Shown: in pieces, positions 21,307-30,173 of the stretch
How positions within the stretch are numbered: the stretch's first letter is position 1
Layout of the letters: each line of letters starts with the position of its first letter
Source: an uncultured Prevotellaceae bacterium
GTDB taxonomy: Bacteria; Bacteroidota; Bacteroidia; Bacteroidales; Bacteroidaceae
Direction of reading: 5' to 3'
NCBI GenBank assembly: GCA_946185485.1
Contig: CAMHJQ010000021.1
Span: 1 to 49,951, forward strand
Length of the DNA: 49,951 bases
Translations under genes and position numbers: made by a program
The notes under the pieces: generated by a model
What the model was told of the DNA's origin: nothing
The model's database searches: none
Seen by the model: only the letters and a program-made list of their open reading frames with translations

Positions 21307-22614
21307 CTATAGTTTGCGGTTATCTATCACGTGAGCGCTCTTGCCCTGACTGCGCTCGATGGTGCCGGGAGCCTTGAGCTGTACCTTGGCCGAGATGCTG
21401 AGCACGCTCTTAAGCTTCGAGGCGAGCTTCTTCTCCAAGGCGTCGATAGCGGCCGGCGTGTCGAAGGTACCGGTGAAGTACTCCTGACGGATTTCTACCT
21501 GTACCAGCAGCGTGTCGAGGTTCTTGACACGGTCGACGACGAGCATGTAGCGCGGAGCAAACTCCGGCATACTGAGCACGACGCTCTCCACCTGCGACGG
21601 GAAGACGTTGATGCCTCGGATGATGAGCATATCGTCCGAACGGCCTTCGATACGGCCCATGCGGATGTTGGTACGGCCGCAGTCGCACGTGCCGGGCAGC
21701 AGCGTACAAAGGTCGCGGGTGCGGTAGCGCAGTACAGGCATACCCTCCTTGGTCAGGGTGGTGAAGACCAGTTCGCCGGTCTGTCCAGCAGGCAGTGGCT
21801 CCAAGGTCGTGGGATTGATGATTTCTGGGTAGAAGTGGTCTTCGTTGATGTGTGAGCCGTGCTGGTGCTGGCACTCGTAGCTCACTGACGGCCCCATCAC
21901 CTCGGAGAGACCGTAGATGTTATAGCCCTTCAGCCCCAGACGCTCTTCTATCTCCTGACGCATCTGCTCGGTCCACGGTTCGGCACCGAAAGCCCCGATG
22001 CGCAGTTTGATGTCTTCCTTCCGGATGCCCAACTTCTCCATAGTCTCAGCCAAGTAGAGGGCATACGACGGCGTACAGGCAATGCCCGTGATGCCCAGGT
22101 CGCGGATGAGCTTCAGGTGCTTCTCGGTGTTACCCGTACTGGCAGGGATGACGCTGGCGCCGAGATGCTCTACGCCATAGTGAGCACCTAGACCACCCGT
22201 AAAGAGGCCATAGCCGTAGGCCACAGAAAAGATGTCGTCACGGGTGACGCCGTAGGCTGTCAGACAGCGGGCCATACACTCGCTCCATACACCGATGTCC
22301 TTGCGGGTGTAGCCCACGATGGTGGGATTGCCCGTGGTACCGCTGGAGGCGTGGACACGGATAATCTCACTTTGCGGCGCAGCCTGCAGGCCGAAGGGGT
22401 AGTTGTCGCGTAGGTCTTTCTTCGTGGTGAAGGGCAGTTTCTTGATGTCCTCGATGGTCTGGATGTCATCGGGGCGGATGTCCAGCTCCTGGAGTTTGTT
22501 ACGGTAGAAGGGCACGTTGTGATAGACGTACTCTACTATTTTGTGTAGTCTCTTGCCTTGGAGCGCGCTCATCTCGTCGCGGCTCATGCATTCTTTGTTT
22601 GGATTCCAAATCAT
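21307..22614 (-). CDS. paaK: Phenylacetate-CoA ligase family protein 2
   Basis: 435 residues, a paralogue of the ligase downstream. It shows VHASSGTTGNPTIVGYT, YGYGLFTGGLGAHYG, the CDCGRTNIRMG region and GRSDDMLIIRGINVFPSQ, with a C-terminal domain ending in AHVIDNRKL. The reaction is activation of phenylacetate or another aryl-acetate to its CoA thioester, or the reverse with ATP gain. It begins MIWNPNKECMSRDEM, the family-typical start. Two ligases in one operon suggest different aryl substrates (phenyl, hydroxyphenyl or indolyl) or one acting in each direction. The stop at 21307 abuts the DUF559 unit. The SSS symporter gene lies 22 bp upstream. Confidence 0.92.
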   Translation of the reverse strand: MIWNPNKECMSRDEMSALQGKRLHKIVEYVYHNVPFYRNKLQELDIRPDDIQTIEDIKKLPFTTKKDLRDNYPFGLQAAPQSEIIRVHASSGTTGNPTIVGYTRKDIGVWSECMARCLTAYGVTRDDIFSVAYGYGLFTGGLGAHYGVEHLGASVIPASTGNTEKHLKLIRDLGITGIACTPSYALYLAETMEKLGIRKEDIKLRIGAFGAEPWTEQMRQEIEERLGLKGYNIYGLSEVMGPSVSYECQHQHGSHINEDHFYPEIINPTTLEPLPAGQTGELVFTTLTKEGMPVLRYRTRDLCTLLPGTCDCGRTNIRMGRIEGRSDDMLIIRGINVFPSQVESVVLSMPEFAPRYMLVVDRVKNLDTLLVQVEIRQEYFTGTFDTPAAIDALEKKLASKLKSVLSISAKVQLKAPGTIERSQGKSAHVIDNRKL

Positions 22615-22636
22615 AATCTTGAGTAGTTTTTAGTGT

Positions 22637-24160
22637 TTAGTTATAGCATTCGAATATCTTGTTAACCAGCTGACGGTTCATTTTCTTAGTCATTAGGCTG
22701 ACGAGGCAGACAACGGGGAAGCCGCCGACCATGGCGATGGCACCGCAGTTGATGGGGTTGATGGGGTTGCCTAACAGCATGTTGATAACCGTCAGTCCCA
22801 CACCCCAGATGAAGCAGGCCCAAACGCTGGCCGTGGTGACACCGCGCCAGTAGAGTCCCAGCATGAAGGGAGCAAGGAAGGCTCCTGCCAGGGCGCCCCA
22901 TGAGATACCCATGAGCTGGGCAATGAACGTCGGCGGGTTGAGGGCTATCATCAGCGAGATGACGATGAAGAACACGATGAGTACGCGCATCACCACCACC
23001 TTGCGGCGCTCCACCTTCTCGGCCACCACGTCGTCGATGGTTCCTTCCTCTACCTCGCCGGGCAGTGACTTCTTGTCACGGTAGATGAGGTCGAGGGTCA
23101 TCGTCGACGAGGATGTCAGCACCAGTGAGGCCAGTGTCGACATGGATGCCGAGAGTACCAGCAGCACGACGAGTGCAATGAGTGCGTCGGGCAGGGTAAC
23201 CAGCATGGCGGGAACGATAGAGTCGAAGGCAATCTTGCCTGTCGCTTCGTTGATGACAGGGTCATAGAGACGTCCGAAACCACCGAGGAAGTAGCAGCCG
23301 CCAGCCACGATGAAGGCGAAAATGGTGGAGATGACGGTGCCGCGCTTGATGGCGCTCTCGTCGGTGATGGAGTAGAACTTACCCACCATCTGGGGCAGGC
23401 CCATGGTGCCTAACGATGTCAGGATGACTACGCCGAGGAGTCCCCACGGATCGGGACCGAACCACGAGGCGAAGCCGCCATTCACGGCAGGGTCGGCATC
23501 CGACGGCAGTTGTGCCAGCTTTTCTACCGCTGCGCTGAGACCACCTTGTGCGTTCAGCACGGCTGCGATGACGGCGATGATGCCAAAAAGCATGATGAGA
23601 CCCTGTATGAAGTCGTTCATGGCCGTCGCCTTGTAGCCGCCCAGTATGACATAGACAGCGGTGAGGATAGACATGATGACCACACAGTATTCGTAGGGGA
23701 TGTTGAAGCCCATCTCGAAGAGTCTGGATATGCCGCTATAGACACCGGCGGTATAAGGGATGAGGAATACGAAGGCAATGACGGAGGCCACGACGCGCAA
23801 TCCCTGACTGTCGAAGCGGGTGCCGAAGAAGTCGGGCATGGTGCGCGACTCAATGTGCTGTGTCATCAGTTTCGTGCGGCGCCCCAGGATAATCCAGGCC
23901 AATAGTGAGCCGATGATGGCATTGCCAATGCCGATCCATGCCGACGAGAGACCGTATTTCCATCCGAACTGTCCGGCATAGCCTACGAAGACCACTGCCG
24001 AGAAATAGCTGGTGCCGAAGGCAAACGCCGTCAACCAGGGACCTACCGAGCGTCCGCCCAGTACAAAGCCATCGACGCTGCTGGCCTGTTTGCGACTGTA
24101 CAGTCCCACGCCCAGCATGACGATGAAGAATATAATGGTTAAAAGAACTTTTATGATCAT
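22637..24160 (-). CDS. Sodium:solute symporter (SSS family)
   Basis: 507 residues with about 13 hydrophobic segments, an inner membrane Na+-coupled carrier. The N-terminal SSS motif is visible in YSRKQASSVDGFVLGGRSVG with TAFAFGTSYFSAVVFVGYAG. A cytoplasmic basic/acidic loop (DLIYRDKKSLPGEVEEGTID) falls near residues 360-385. Its place between the porin and the ligases suggests it imports an aryl-acetate or aromatic acid (or handles the product), but the substrate cannot be read from sequence. Proline and pantothenate are alternatives within the family. Confidence 0.87.
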   Translation of the reverse strand: MIIKVLLTIIFFIVMLGVGLYSRKQASSVDGFVLGGRSVGPWLTAFAFGTSYFSAVVFVGYAGQFGWKYGLSSAWIGIGNAIIGSLLAWIILGRRTKLMTQHIESRTMPDFFGTRFDSQGLRVVASVIAFVFLIPYTAGVYSGISRLFEMGFNIPYEYCVVIMSILTAVYVILGGYKATAMNDFIQGLIMLFGIIAVIAAVLNAQGGLSAAVEKLAQLPSDADPAVNGGFASWFGPDPWGLLGVVILTSLGTMGLPQMVGKFYSITDESAIKRGTVISTIFAFIVAGGCYFLGGFGRLYDPVINEATGKIAFDSIVPAMLVTLPDALIALVVLLVLSASMSTLASLVLTSSSTMTLDLIYRDKKSLPGEVEEGTIDDVVAEKVERRKVVVMRVLIVFFIVISLMIALNPPTFIAQLMGISWGALAGAFLAPFMLGLYWRGVTTASVWACFIWGVGLTVINMLLGNPINPINCGAIAMVGGFPVVCLVSLMTKKMNRQLVNKIFECYN

Positions 24161-24203
24161 TTGATGTTTGATATTTGATGTTTGTTATTTCAGACTTCAA
24201 AAG

Positions 24204-25295
24204 TCAGAATGCTACCTGTACTTGTGCCTGGATACGGTTGTAGTCATCGCCAAGCAGATGACCGCAGAAACTATGTGTGTATTGTAACTGCAGGCGGCAC
24301 TTAGGATAGAACCAGTATTGCATACCACCAAGGAGGTTGGTCTGTTGCCAGCCACTGACCGACGTGTTACGGTCGTAATAATCTACCGAGGCGATGGCGT
24401 CGATACCCTTGCCTAGGGCAACCGATCCCGTGATATAGGCACCGCGGCTGCCAACGTCGCCGTCCTTGCCAGCCAAGAACTCGCTGCGCAGACAGATGCC
24501 GCCGCTGGTCGACTTACGGCCCAGTTGGGTGGGAATCTTTGCTTCACCACCAAAGCTGACACGGTCGCGGCGGTAGTCGTCACCCACCTGAATGTCGTTC
24601 CATGCACAGGTGTTGATAGCGTGGCCGCGGCCTTTCTGTCCGGAGGCTACAAGGCGCCACTCCTTGCTGGGACGGTATTCTAACTTCAGAATGACGTCCT
24701 TGTCGGAATTGCCGTCTGAGGTATTGATACCCTGACCGTTCATCACTGCCAGCTCGTAGTGGAAATGGTCGTTAAACAGGTCGCCCAACAGCATGACACC
24801 CTGGTCACGTCCGTAGTTCGGGCCTAGTAGTACCTCGTTGCCGTTGGCCAGGTTCGTCACAGCCTGTGAGGTGACGTCAACGAGTTCGAGCATAGTTGGT
24901 GATAGTGGGCTCTCTAAAGAAAAAGGGTGCTGGAACTGACCGATACGGATGCTCAGCGCATTGTCACGCGTCAAACGATAGTTGGTCCAGAACTCCAGTA
25001 CTCCTTTCGATAGGGCAAAGTTGTGCATGAATAGGAACGACCATCGGTCGGTAATCATTGCTTTGCCCCAGAAGATGGCTCGCTTGAAATTGAAAGAACT
25101 GTTGGTATTCCCGCCTTTGTCGTTGTACTCGTAGCCAGCGTGCATGTAGCCGTTGATGGTGATACGACTCTTCAGCTCTTTCATCCAGTCAATGCCTTTG
25201 GACTCTTTCTTCTCTTGTCCCATTGCCGCCGTACTGCTGAAGATGGCCAGCAACACCGCGAGAAACGCACTTTTCAGTAAATTCTTTTTGGTCAT
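24204..25295 (-). CDS. Porin (phosphate-selective OprO/OprP-like family)
   Basis: 363 residues. Signal peptide 1-26 (VLLAIFSSTAAMGQ) is followed by alternating hydrophobic/aromatic beta strands of a 16-strand-type barrel. The C-terminus is an amphipathic strand ending QAQVQVAF with terminal Phe, as needed for outer-membrane insertion. It lies between the aminotransferase (30 bp) and the symporter (43 bp), the spacer containing short TTTGATGTTTGATATTTG-like direct repeats. It probably lets small anions, perhaps aromatic acids, cross the outer membrane for this pathway (inference). Selectivity for phosphate is only a family name here. Confidence 0.75.
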   Translation of the reverse strand: MTKKNLLKSAFLAVLLAIFSSTAAMGQEKKESKGIDWMKELKSRITINGYMHAGYEYNDKGGNTNSSFNFKRAIFWGKAMITDRWSFLFMHNFALSKGVLEFWTNYRLTRDNALSIRIGQFQHPFSLESPLSPTMLELVDVTSQAVTNLANGNEVLLGPNYGRDQGVMLLGDLFNDHFHYELAVMNGQGINTSDGNSDKDVILKLEYRPSKEWRLVASGQKGRGHAINTCAWNDIQVGDDYRRDRVSFGGEAKIPTQLGRKSTSGGICLRSEFLAGKDGDVGSRGAYITGSVALGKGIDAIASVDYYDRNTSVSGWQQTNLLGGMQYWFYPKCRLQLQYTHSFCGHLLGDDYNRIQAQVQVAF

Positions 25296-25325
25296 GTTAT
25301 TTAGGTTGAAAGTGTTGTTAACGAT

Positions 25326-26636
25326 TTATGTGGGATTGTTGGCTGCAAATATCTGCATGCGCTCGTCAAGCTGGGCATACTGGTGGTCTTCTATAAAAGA
25401 AGTACATACGCGCAAGCCTTCCTGATGAGAGCCGGTGGTGATGAGGCAGATGGCCGACACGCCGTAGTACATCAGTTCGCGGGCCAGTTCGCCACTCGTC
25501 ATCCCCCTGTATCCGATAGTAAAATAAAAACCGTCGGCGATGGGCTTGTCGAGGTCACGGTCATAGACGATGTGGAAGCCGTGCTTGCAGAAAATCTCCT
25601 TCAGCTTGTGGGCGCGGTCGCCATACACCTTCACCTCACTGCGGAAGTTGTACTCGCCGTCACAGGCGGCCTTCAGCATGGCAGCCATAGCATACTGTGC
25701 CGAATGGCTTGTGCCCGATGACAAAGCATACAGCATACGGGTTGAGAACACCAGTCCGAAGGGCAGTCCCTCGTAGCGTGAACTCAGGTCGGGAAAGTGA
25801 CGATGGAACAGCTTGTTGCTGATGCACGTCACGCCGATGCGCTCGCCTGCATAGCTGAACGCCTTGGAACCGCTGATGAGCAGAATGTAATTGTCCGTAT
25901 AGTGGGCCACGGTGGGCTGGTAGGGAGCCTCGAAGGGCTTGCTCAGGTCCTGACGGAAGTCCATAGCGAAGTAGGCGAGATCTTCCATCACGATGGCGTC
26001 ATATTTGGTGGCCAGTGTGCCGATGGTCTGCAATTCATCCTCCGTCATGCATATCCAAGCGGGATTGTTGGGGTTGGAATAGACGATAGCGCAGATATTG
26101 CCTTTCGACAGGTAGCTTTCGAGCTTCGGACCCAGCTTCTCGCCGCGGAAGTCATAGACATCGAAGGTCTCGTACTTTACACCCTGCACTTGCAGCTGCA
26201 TCTTCTGTACGGGGAATCCGGGGTCGATGAACAGCACGGTGTCCTTCTGCTTGTCTGCCTGTGAACAGGTCAGGAACGAGGCAAAGGTGCCCTGCATGCT
26301 GCCGCATACGGGAACACAGCCCTCGGGAGCAATATCGACATTGATGAACGCCTTGACGAAGCGCGAGGCCTGCTTTTTCAGTTCGGGGTAGCCCTGGATG
26401 TCGGGGTAGGAGTGGGCGATGCCGTCCTGCAGCGACTTGACCTGGGCATCGACACCCACCTGTGCGGCAGGCAGTCCGGGGATGCCCATCTCCATCTTGA
26501 TGAATTCTACACCACTCTCTTTCTCAGCCATGGCAGCCACCTGCTTCACTTCACGGATGGTAGCCTTGGCAAAGTCCTGAATGCCTAACTTGGCAATCAG
26601 TCCGTCAACGATTTCTTTCTTGATAGGTGTTTCCAT
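25326..26636 (-). CDS. PLP-dependent aminotransferase (class I/II)
   Basis: 436 residues, transferring the amino group of an amino acid to a 2-oxo acid. The PLP lysine lies in LISGSKAFSYAGERIGV. VYSNPNNPAWICM is the Asn-containing substrate/PLP motif, and EDLAYFAMD holds the PLP-ring aspartate region. The ATG at 26636, one base after the iorB stop, gives METPIKKEIVDGL; the longer frame runs antisense through iorB and is discarded. Its position directly after iorAB suggests it makes the aryl-pyruvates those subunits oxidise (from Phe, Tyr or Trp). This assignment is contextual. Confidence 0.87.
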   Translation of the reverse strand: METPIKKEIVDGLIAKLGIQDFAKATIREVKQVAAMAEKESGVEFIKMEMGIPGLPAAQVGVDAQVKSLQDGIAHSYPDIQGYPELKKQASRFVKAFINVDIAPEGCVPVCGSMQGTFASFLTCSQADKQKDTVLFIDPGFPVQKMQLQVQGVKYETFDVYDFRGEKLGPKLESYLSKGNICAIVYSNPNNPAWICMTEDELQTIGTLATKYDAIVMEDLAYFAMDFRQDLSKPFEAPYQPTVAHYTDNYILLISGSKAFSYAGERIGVTCISNKLFHRHFPDLSSRYEGLPFGLVFSTRMLYALSSGTSHSAQYAMAAMLKAACDGEYNFRSEVKVYGDRAHKLKEIFCKHGFHIVYDRDLDKPIADGFYFTIGYRGMTSGELARELMYYGVSAICLITTGSHQEGLRVCTSFIEDHQYAQLDERMQIFAANNPT

Positions 26637-26637
26637 A

Positions 26638-27210
26638 TTATTTCTGTGCTTCGCGACCGATGGCGAGTGCTTTGATGTTGGCCTCGACGATGGCTTCGCC
26701 CTTACGGCCAAAGACGCGGCGGATGGCATCTTCCAGCTTGCCGTACTCAATGCCGAGGGCCTTCTGGGCAGCACCTAACAGGATGACGTTGGCCGAGCGG
26801 GGCACGCCGGCATCCTTGGCCTTCTGCTCGATGTCGAGGGTGATGACGTTGGGCAGTTTGTCGAGGTCGGCCTTGATGACCTCTATGTCGGGATAGTTGG
26901 GGATGTTGACAAAGGGTGTCGATGAGGTGATGATCCAGCCTTCTTTCGAGAGATAGGGCAGATAGCGCAGGGCTTCCATGGGTTCCATGGAGATGATGAC
27001 GTCGGCGCTGCCCTTGGCGATGAGGTCGCTGGCGATAGGCTCTGACGAGATGCGCAGGTTCGACTGCACGTCGCCGCCACGCTGGCTCATGCCGTGTACC
27101 TCGGCCTGCTTGATATAGAGGTTCTCATTCATGGCGGCCTCGCCGATGATGGTAGCGATAGAGAGGATTCCCTGTCCTCCTACGCCGCATAATATGATGT
27201 CTGTTTTCAT
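26638..27210 (-). CDS. iorB: Indolepyruvate:ferredoxin oxidoreductase, beta subunit
   Basis: 190 residues, the gamma-type domain of the 2-oxoacid:ferredoxin oxidoreductase family. It has the opening ILCGVGGQGILSIATIIG and EVHGMSQRGGDVQSNLR, both diagnostic for IorB. With IorA it converts indole-, phenyl- or hydroxyphenyl-pyruvate plus CoA to the acyl-CoA, CO2 and reduced ferredoxin. The start at 27210 is chosen because the longer frame adds residues from the spacer repeat. The gene lies 55 bp after iorA and 1 bp before the aminotransferase. Confidence 0.93.
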   Translation of the reverse strand: MKTDIILCGVGGQGILSIATIIGEAAMNENLYIKQAEVHGMSQRGGDVQSNLRISSEPIASDLIAKGSADVIISMEPMEALRYLPYLSKEGWIITSSTPFVNIPNYPDIEVIKADLDKLPNVITLDIEQKAKDAGVPRSANVILLGAAQKALGIEYGKLEDAIRRVFGRKGEAIVEANIKALAIGREAQK

Positions 27211-27265
27211 ATTTTTCGATATTATAACACTACCAATCGGTAGCAAATTTGTCATTCTTCACTTT
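27211..27265. repeat. Spacer repeat between iorA and iorB (AGTGAAAAGTGAA type)
   Basis: In the direction of transcription it reads AAAAGTGAAGAATGAC, then AATTTGCTACCG, then GTTATAATATCGAAAAATATG leading into iorB. The first two parts recur between the RND pump genes at 44225-44256, and the last part resembles 41060-41092. Confidence 0.5.
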
Positions 27266-28867
27266 TCACTTTTGTGCTTTCTTCTGCTTCAAATGGCGCT
27301 GCAGCGTCTGCATACACTCGCGGCGGGGAATGATGACGCTGGTGCCGTGGTAGTTGATTTCGTCACGGATAATCTGCGTAATCTCAGGCATGTTCTTGGG
27401 CAGGGGAACGACCACCTTCAGGTGTTCGTCGCTCAGTCCTAAACCGCGGCAGATGGCCTCAAACTTATTCGTGCCGGCAGAGTCCTGTCCGCCCGTCATG
27501 CCAGTGGTCAGGTTGTCGGAGATGATAACGGTGATGTCGGCATTCTCGTTGATGGCGTCAAGCAAGCCTGTCATACCAGAGTGCGTGAATGTCGAGTCAC
27601 CGATAATGGCCACGGCAGGCCACTGACCAGCGTCGGAAGCACCTTTGGCCATCGTGATGGAAGCACCCATATCAACGCACGAATGGATGGCGCGGAATGG
27701 CGGCAGGAAGCCTAAAGTATAGCACCCGATATCACCGAAGACACGGGGATTATCGTACTCCTTGAGCACCTCGTTCAGTGCGGCATAGACGTCACGGTGA
27801 CCGCAACCCTGACAGAGTGCGGGGGGACGGGGAGCTACGTCGGCACAGGGATTGAAGCACTGGCCTTCTTCCATGCCTAAGGCCTTTTTGACAATGTCGG
27901 GATTGAGCTCGCCAGTGCGGGGCAGTGTGCCGTCCAGCTTGCCGTGTATATTCTTCAGGTCGGCCACACCGCGGACGATGTCCTCGATGAAGGGCTGGCC
28001 CTCCTCGACGATGAGCACCTGATCGCACTCCTCCATCAGTCGGCGCACCAGCTTTTTGGGCAGCGGGTACTGCGAAATCTTCAGGATGGGGTAGGGACTA
28101 CCTTCGGGGAAGCACTCGTTGACGTAGTTGAAGCCGATGCCGCTGGTTAGGATGCCCAACGACTTGTCGTGACCTTCTATATATATATTATAGGTGGAGT
28201 TGACGGCAGCATCCTCCAGTTGAGCCTGCTGGGCCGTTACCACATCATTGCGCTTGCGGGCATTGGCAGGCAGCAGCACCCAGTTGGCAGCCACGGCATT
28301 GTAGTTCAGCTCGTTTTGCGGACGTGCCTCGTCTGCACACTCCACGACGGCACGGCTGTGAGCCATACGGGTGGTGACACGCATCAGTACCGGCAGCTTC
28401 TGCTGCTCAGAAAACTCGAAGGCGGTCTCCATCATGTCGTAGGCTTCCTGCTGGTTGGAAGGTTCGAAGGTGGGAATCATGGCAAACTTACCATAGAACC
28501 GCGAGTCCTGTTCGTCTTGTGAGGAGTGCATGGAGGGGTCGTCGGCCACTAAGACGATGACACCGCCGTTAACGCCCGTCATACCACTGTTGACAAACGG
28601 GTCGGCACAGACGTTCAGTCCTACGTGCTTCATACATACCAAGGCGCGCTTGCCCATAAACGACATACCCAAGGCAGCCTCCATCGCCGTTTTCTCGTTG
28701 GTGCTCCAGCGGCTGTGGATGCCACGCTCCTTGGCCAGCTGGTTGCCTTGAATAAACTCAGTGATTTCTGTCGACGGCGTGCCGGGATAGGCATACACCC
28801 CGCTCAGTCCTGCGTGGATGGCACCCAGTGCGATGGCCTCGTCGCCCAATAATAGTTTCTTTGCCAT
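27266..28867 (-). CDS. iorA: Indolepyruvate:ferredoxin oxidoreductase, alpha subunit (no ferredoxin tail)
   Basis: 533 residues. The N-terminal part is the pyrimidine-binding domain (AYPGTPSTEITEFI). PPALCQGCGHR and GDIGCYTLGFLPP followed by GDSTFTHSGMTGLLDA form the TPP/Mg site, with the GD...N motif ending in ISDN. The ATG at 28867 matches the usual MAKKLLLGDEA start. Archaeal IorA has a C-terminal ferredoxin-like domain with two 4Fe-4S clusters. Here the chain ends at RRECMQTLQRHLKQKK with no CxxCxxC motif, so electrons must leave through another carrier. It heads a nine-gene minus-strand operon. Confidence 0.92.
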   Translation of the reverse strand: MAKKLLLGDEAIALGAIHAGLSGVYAYPGTPSTEITEFIQGNQLAKERGIHSRWSTNEKTAMEAALGMSFMGKRALVCMKHVGLNVCADPFVNSGMTGVNGGVIVLVADDPSMHSSQDEQDSRFYGKFAMIPTFEPSNQQEAYDMMETAFEFSEQQKLPVLMRVTTRMAHSRAVVECADEARPQNELNYNAVAANWVLLPANARKRNDVVTAQQAQLEDAAVNSTYNIYIEGHDKSLGILTSGIGFNYVNECFPEGSPYPILKISQYPLPKKLVRRLMEECDQVLIVEEGQPFIEDIVRGVADLKNIHGKLDGTLPRTGELNPDIVKKALGMEEGQCFNPCADVAPRPPALCQGCGHRDVYAALNEVLKEYDNPRVFGDIGCYTLGFLPPFRAIHSCVDMGASITMAKGASDAGQWPAVAIIGDSTFTHSGMTGLLDAINENADITVIISDNLTTGMTGGQDSAGTNKFEAICRGLGLSDEHLKVVVPLPKNMPEITQIIRDEINYHGTSVIIPRRECMQTLQRHLKQKKAQK

Positions 28868-28906
28868 ATATTGTCTTTTTGTTAGATTTTTCTTTCTTTT
28901 AGCTTG

Positions 28907-28938
28907 CAAAAGTACACTTTTTTGTTCAATCTGGCAAA
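28907..28938 (-). promoter_or_regulatory. Promoter of the aromatic degradation operon
   Basis: On the minus strand TTTG (28935-28938) is followed after 20 bp by TACTTTTG (28907-28914). The leader to 28867 is about 35 nt. This is the only promoter-like element seen upstream of the nine genes. Confidence 0.55.
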
Positions 28939-28958
28939 TATATGGAGATAAAAATTGG

Positions 28959-28985
28959 ATTTTTGCTTACTTCTTCGTAACTTTG
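28959..28985 (+). promoter_or_regulatory. Promoter of pyrE
   Basis: TTTTTG near 28959 and TAACTTTG at 28978-28985 fit the Bacteroidetes consensus, with slightly short spacing. It is divergent from the ior promoter, about 45 bp apart. Confidence 0.6.
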
Positions 28986-29006
28986 CAGCCGAAAAACGAC
29001 ATAAAT

Positions 29007-29639
29007 ATGGATACAATCAAGAAACTGTTTGCTCAAAAGCTGATGGACATCAAGGCCATCAAGTTGCAGCCCAACGAGCCTTTTACCTGGGCTTCGGGTT
29101 GGAAATCCCCCATCTATACAGACAACCGCAAAACATTAGGTTTTGCCGATGTGCGCTCATTTGTCAAACTCGAACTCTGCCATGCCATCCAGCAGTACTT
29201 CCCCGAGGCTGAGGCTGTGGCTGGTGTTGCTACGGGAGCCATCGCCCAGGGTGCACTTGTGGCCGATGAACTGGGCTTGCCATACGCCTACGTGCGTCCG
29301 AAACCGAAAGACCACGGCATGGGCAACCAAGTGGAAGGCGAGTTGAAAAAAGGTGCAAAGGTCATCGTTGTTGAGGACCTCATCTCGACAGGCGGTTCCA
29401 GCCTGAAGGCTGTTGCTGCCTTGCGCGAATATGGCGTCGAAGTCATCGGCATGGTGGCATCGTTCACCTACGGATTCCCCGTCGCTGAAGAGGCTTTCCG
29501 TGAGGCCGGTGTCAAACTAGTCACCCTTAGCGACTACAATGCCGTCTTGGAGCAGGCCGCTGAGACGGGCTATATCTCTGAAGCCGACAAGGCCGTCTTG
29601 GCTGAATGGCGTAAGGATCCCAGCGTCTGGGGAGTTTAA
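29007..29639 (+). CDS. pyrE: Orotate phosphoribosyltransferase
   Basis: 210 residues, making OMP from orotate and PRPP in pyrimidine synthesis. The PRPP-binding loop VIVVEDLISTGGSSLKA is near 118-134, and PYAYVRPKPKDHGMGNQVEG carries the catalytic loop lysines. SGWKSPIYTDNR is the orotate-side motif. The ATG at 29007 follows the promoter by about 20 bp; the longer upstream frame crosses the promoter. The SRPBCC gene follows after 23 bp, and argH a little later, probably on the same transcript. Confidence 0.94.
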   Translation: MDTIKKLFAQKLMDIKAIKLQPNEPFTWASGWKSPIYTDNRKTLGFADVRSFVKLELCHAIQQYFPEAEAVAGVATGAIAQGALVADELGLPYAYVRPKPKDHGMGNQVEGELKKGAKVIVVEDLISTGGSSLKAVAALREYGVEVIGMVASFTYGFPVAEEAFREAGVKLVTLSDYNAVLEQAAETGYISEADKAVLAEWRKDPSVWGV

Positions 29640-29662
29640 TTATCAGCATCATTATCAATAAT

Positions 29663-30076
29663 ATGACGAAATTTGAAAGTAGCGTCAAGCAGATAGCCTA
29701 TCCTGTAGAGGATGTCTATCGAAATATCAGTGACCTCAGCAACCTGGAGCGTGTGCGCGACCGGGTGCCTGAGGATAAGTTACAGGACTTCCAGTTTGAC
29801 AGCGACTCCGTGCAGGTCAGCGTGGCTCCCGTGGGAACCATCAAACTGCGCATCGTGGAGCGCGAGGAGAACAAGTGTGTGAAATTCGAGACTGAGCAGT
29901 CGCCCATGCCTTTCAACCTGTGGATACAGGTGCTGCCCGTCACCGCTACGGAGAGCAAGATGAAGGTCACCGTCAAGGCCGACATCCCCTTCATGTTGAA
30001 GGGAATGGTCAGCGGTCCGTTGCAGGACGGTGTGGAGAAAATCGCCGATGCCCTGTCGCAAATTCCTTTTGTATAA
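29663..30076 (+). CDS. SRPBCC (START-like) family protein
   Basis: 137 residues with the helix-grip pattern: a first strand (FESSVKQIAYPVEDVYRNIS), an N-terminal helix region (DLSNLERVRDRV), antiparallel strands, and a long C-terminal helix (GVEKIADALSQIPF). These proteins bind hydrophobic ligands, but the ligand here is unknown. It sits between pyrE and argH, an arrangement I recall from Bacteroidales genomes. It has no signal peptide, so it is cytoplasmic. Confidence 0.75.
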   Translation: MTKFESSVKQIAYPVEDVYRNISDLSNLERVRDRVPEDKLQDFQFDSDSVQVSVAPVGTIKLRIVEREENKCVKFETEQSPMPFNLWIQVLPVTATESKMKVTVKADIPFMLKGMVSGPLQDGVEKIADALSQIPFV

Positions 30077-30080
30077 TTTC

Positions 30081-30164
30081 AGCAAGGACTACAGGACTAA
30101 CAGGACTAAGTGAGAAATGATGAGTGATAAGTAAAGTCCTTAAGTCCTGTAGTCCTTGCAAAAA
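30081..30164. repeat. Palindromic repeat type A copy 3, before argH
   Basis: The left arm AGCAAGGACTACAGGACT (30081) and the right arm (30134-30159, AAGTCCTTAAGTCCTGTAG with CCTTGCA) are separated by about 25 bp. The left arm has an altered inner end (AACAGGACTAAG). The right arm ends about 14 bp before the argH start, so the hairpin would sit in the argH ribosome-binding region. Confidence 0.85.
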
Positions 30165-30173
30165 ATGAAAGAT

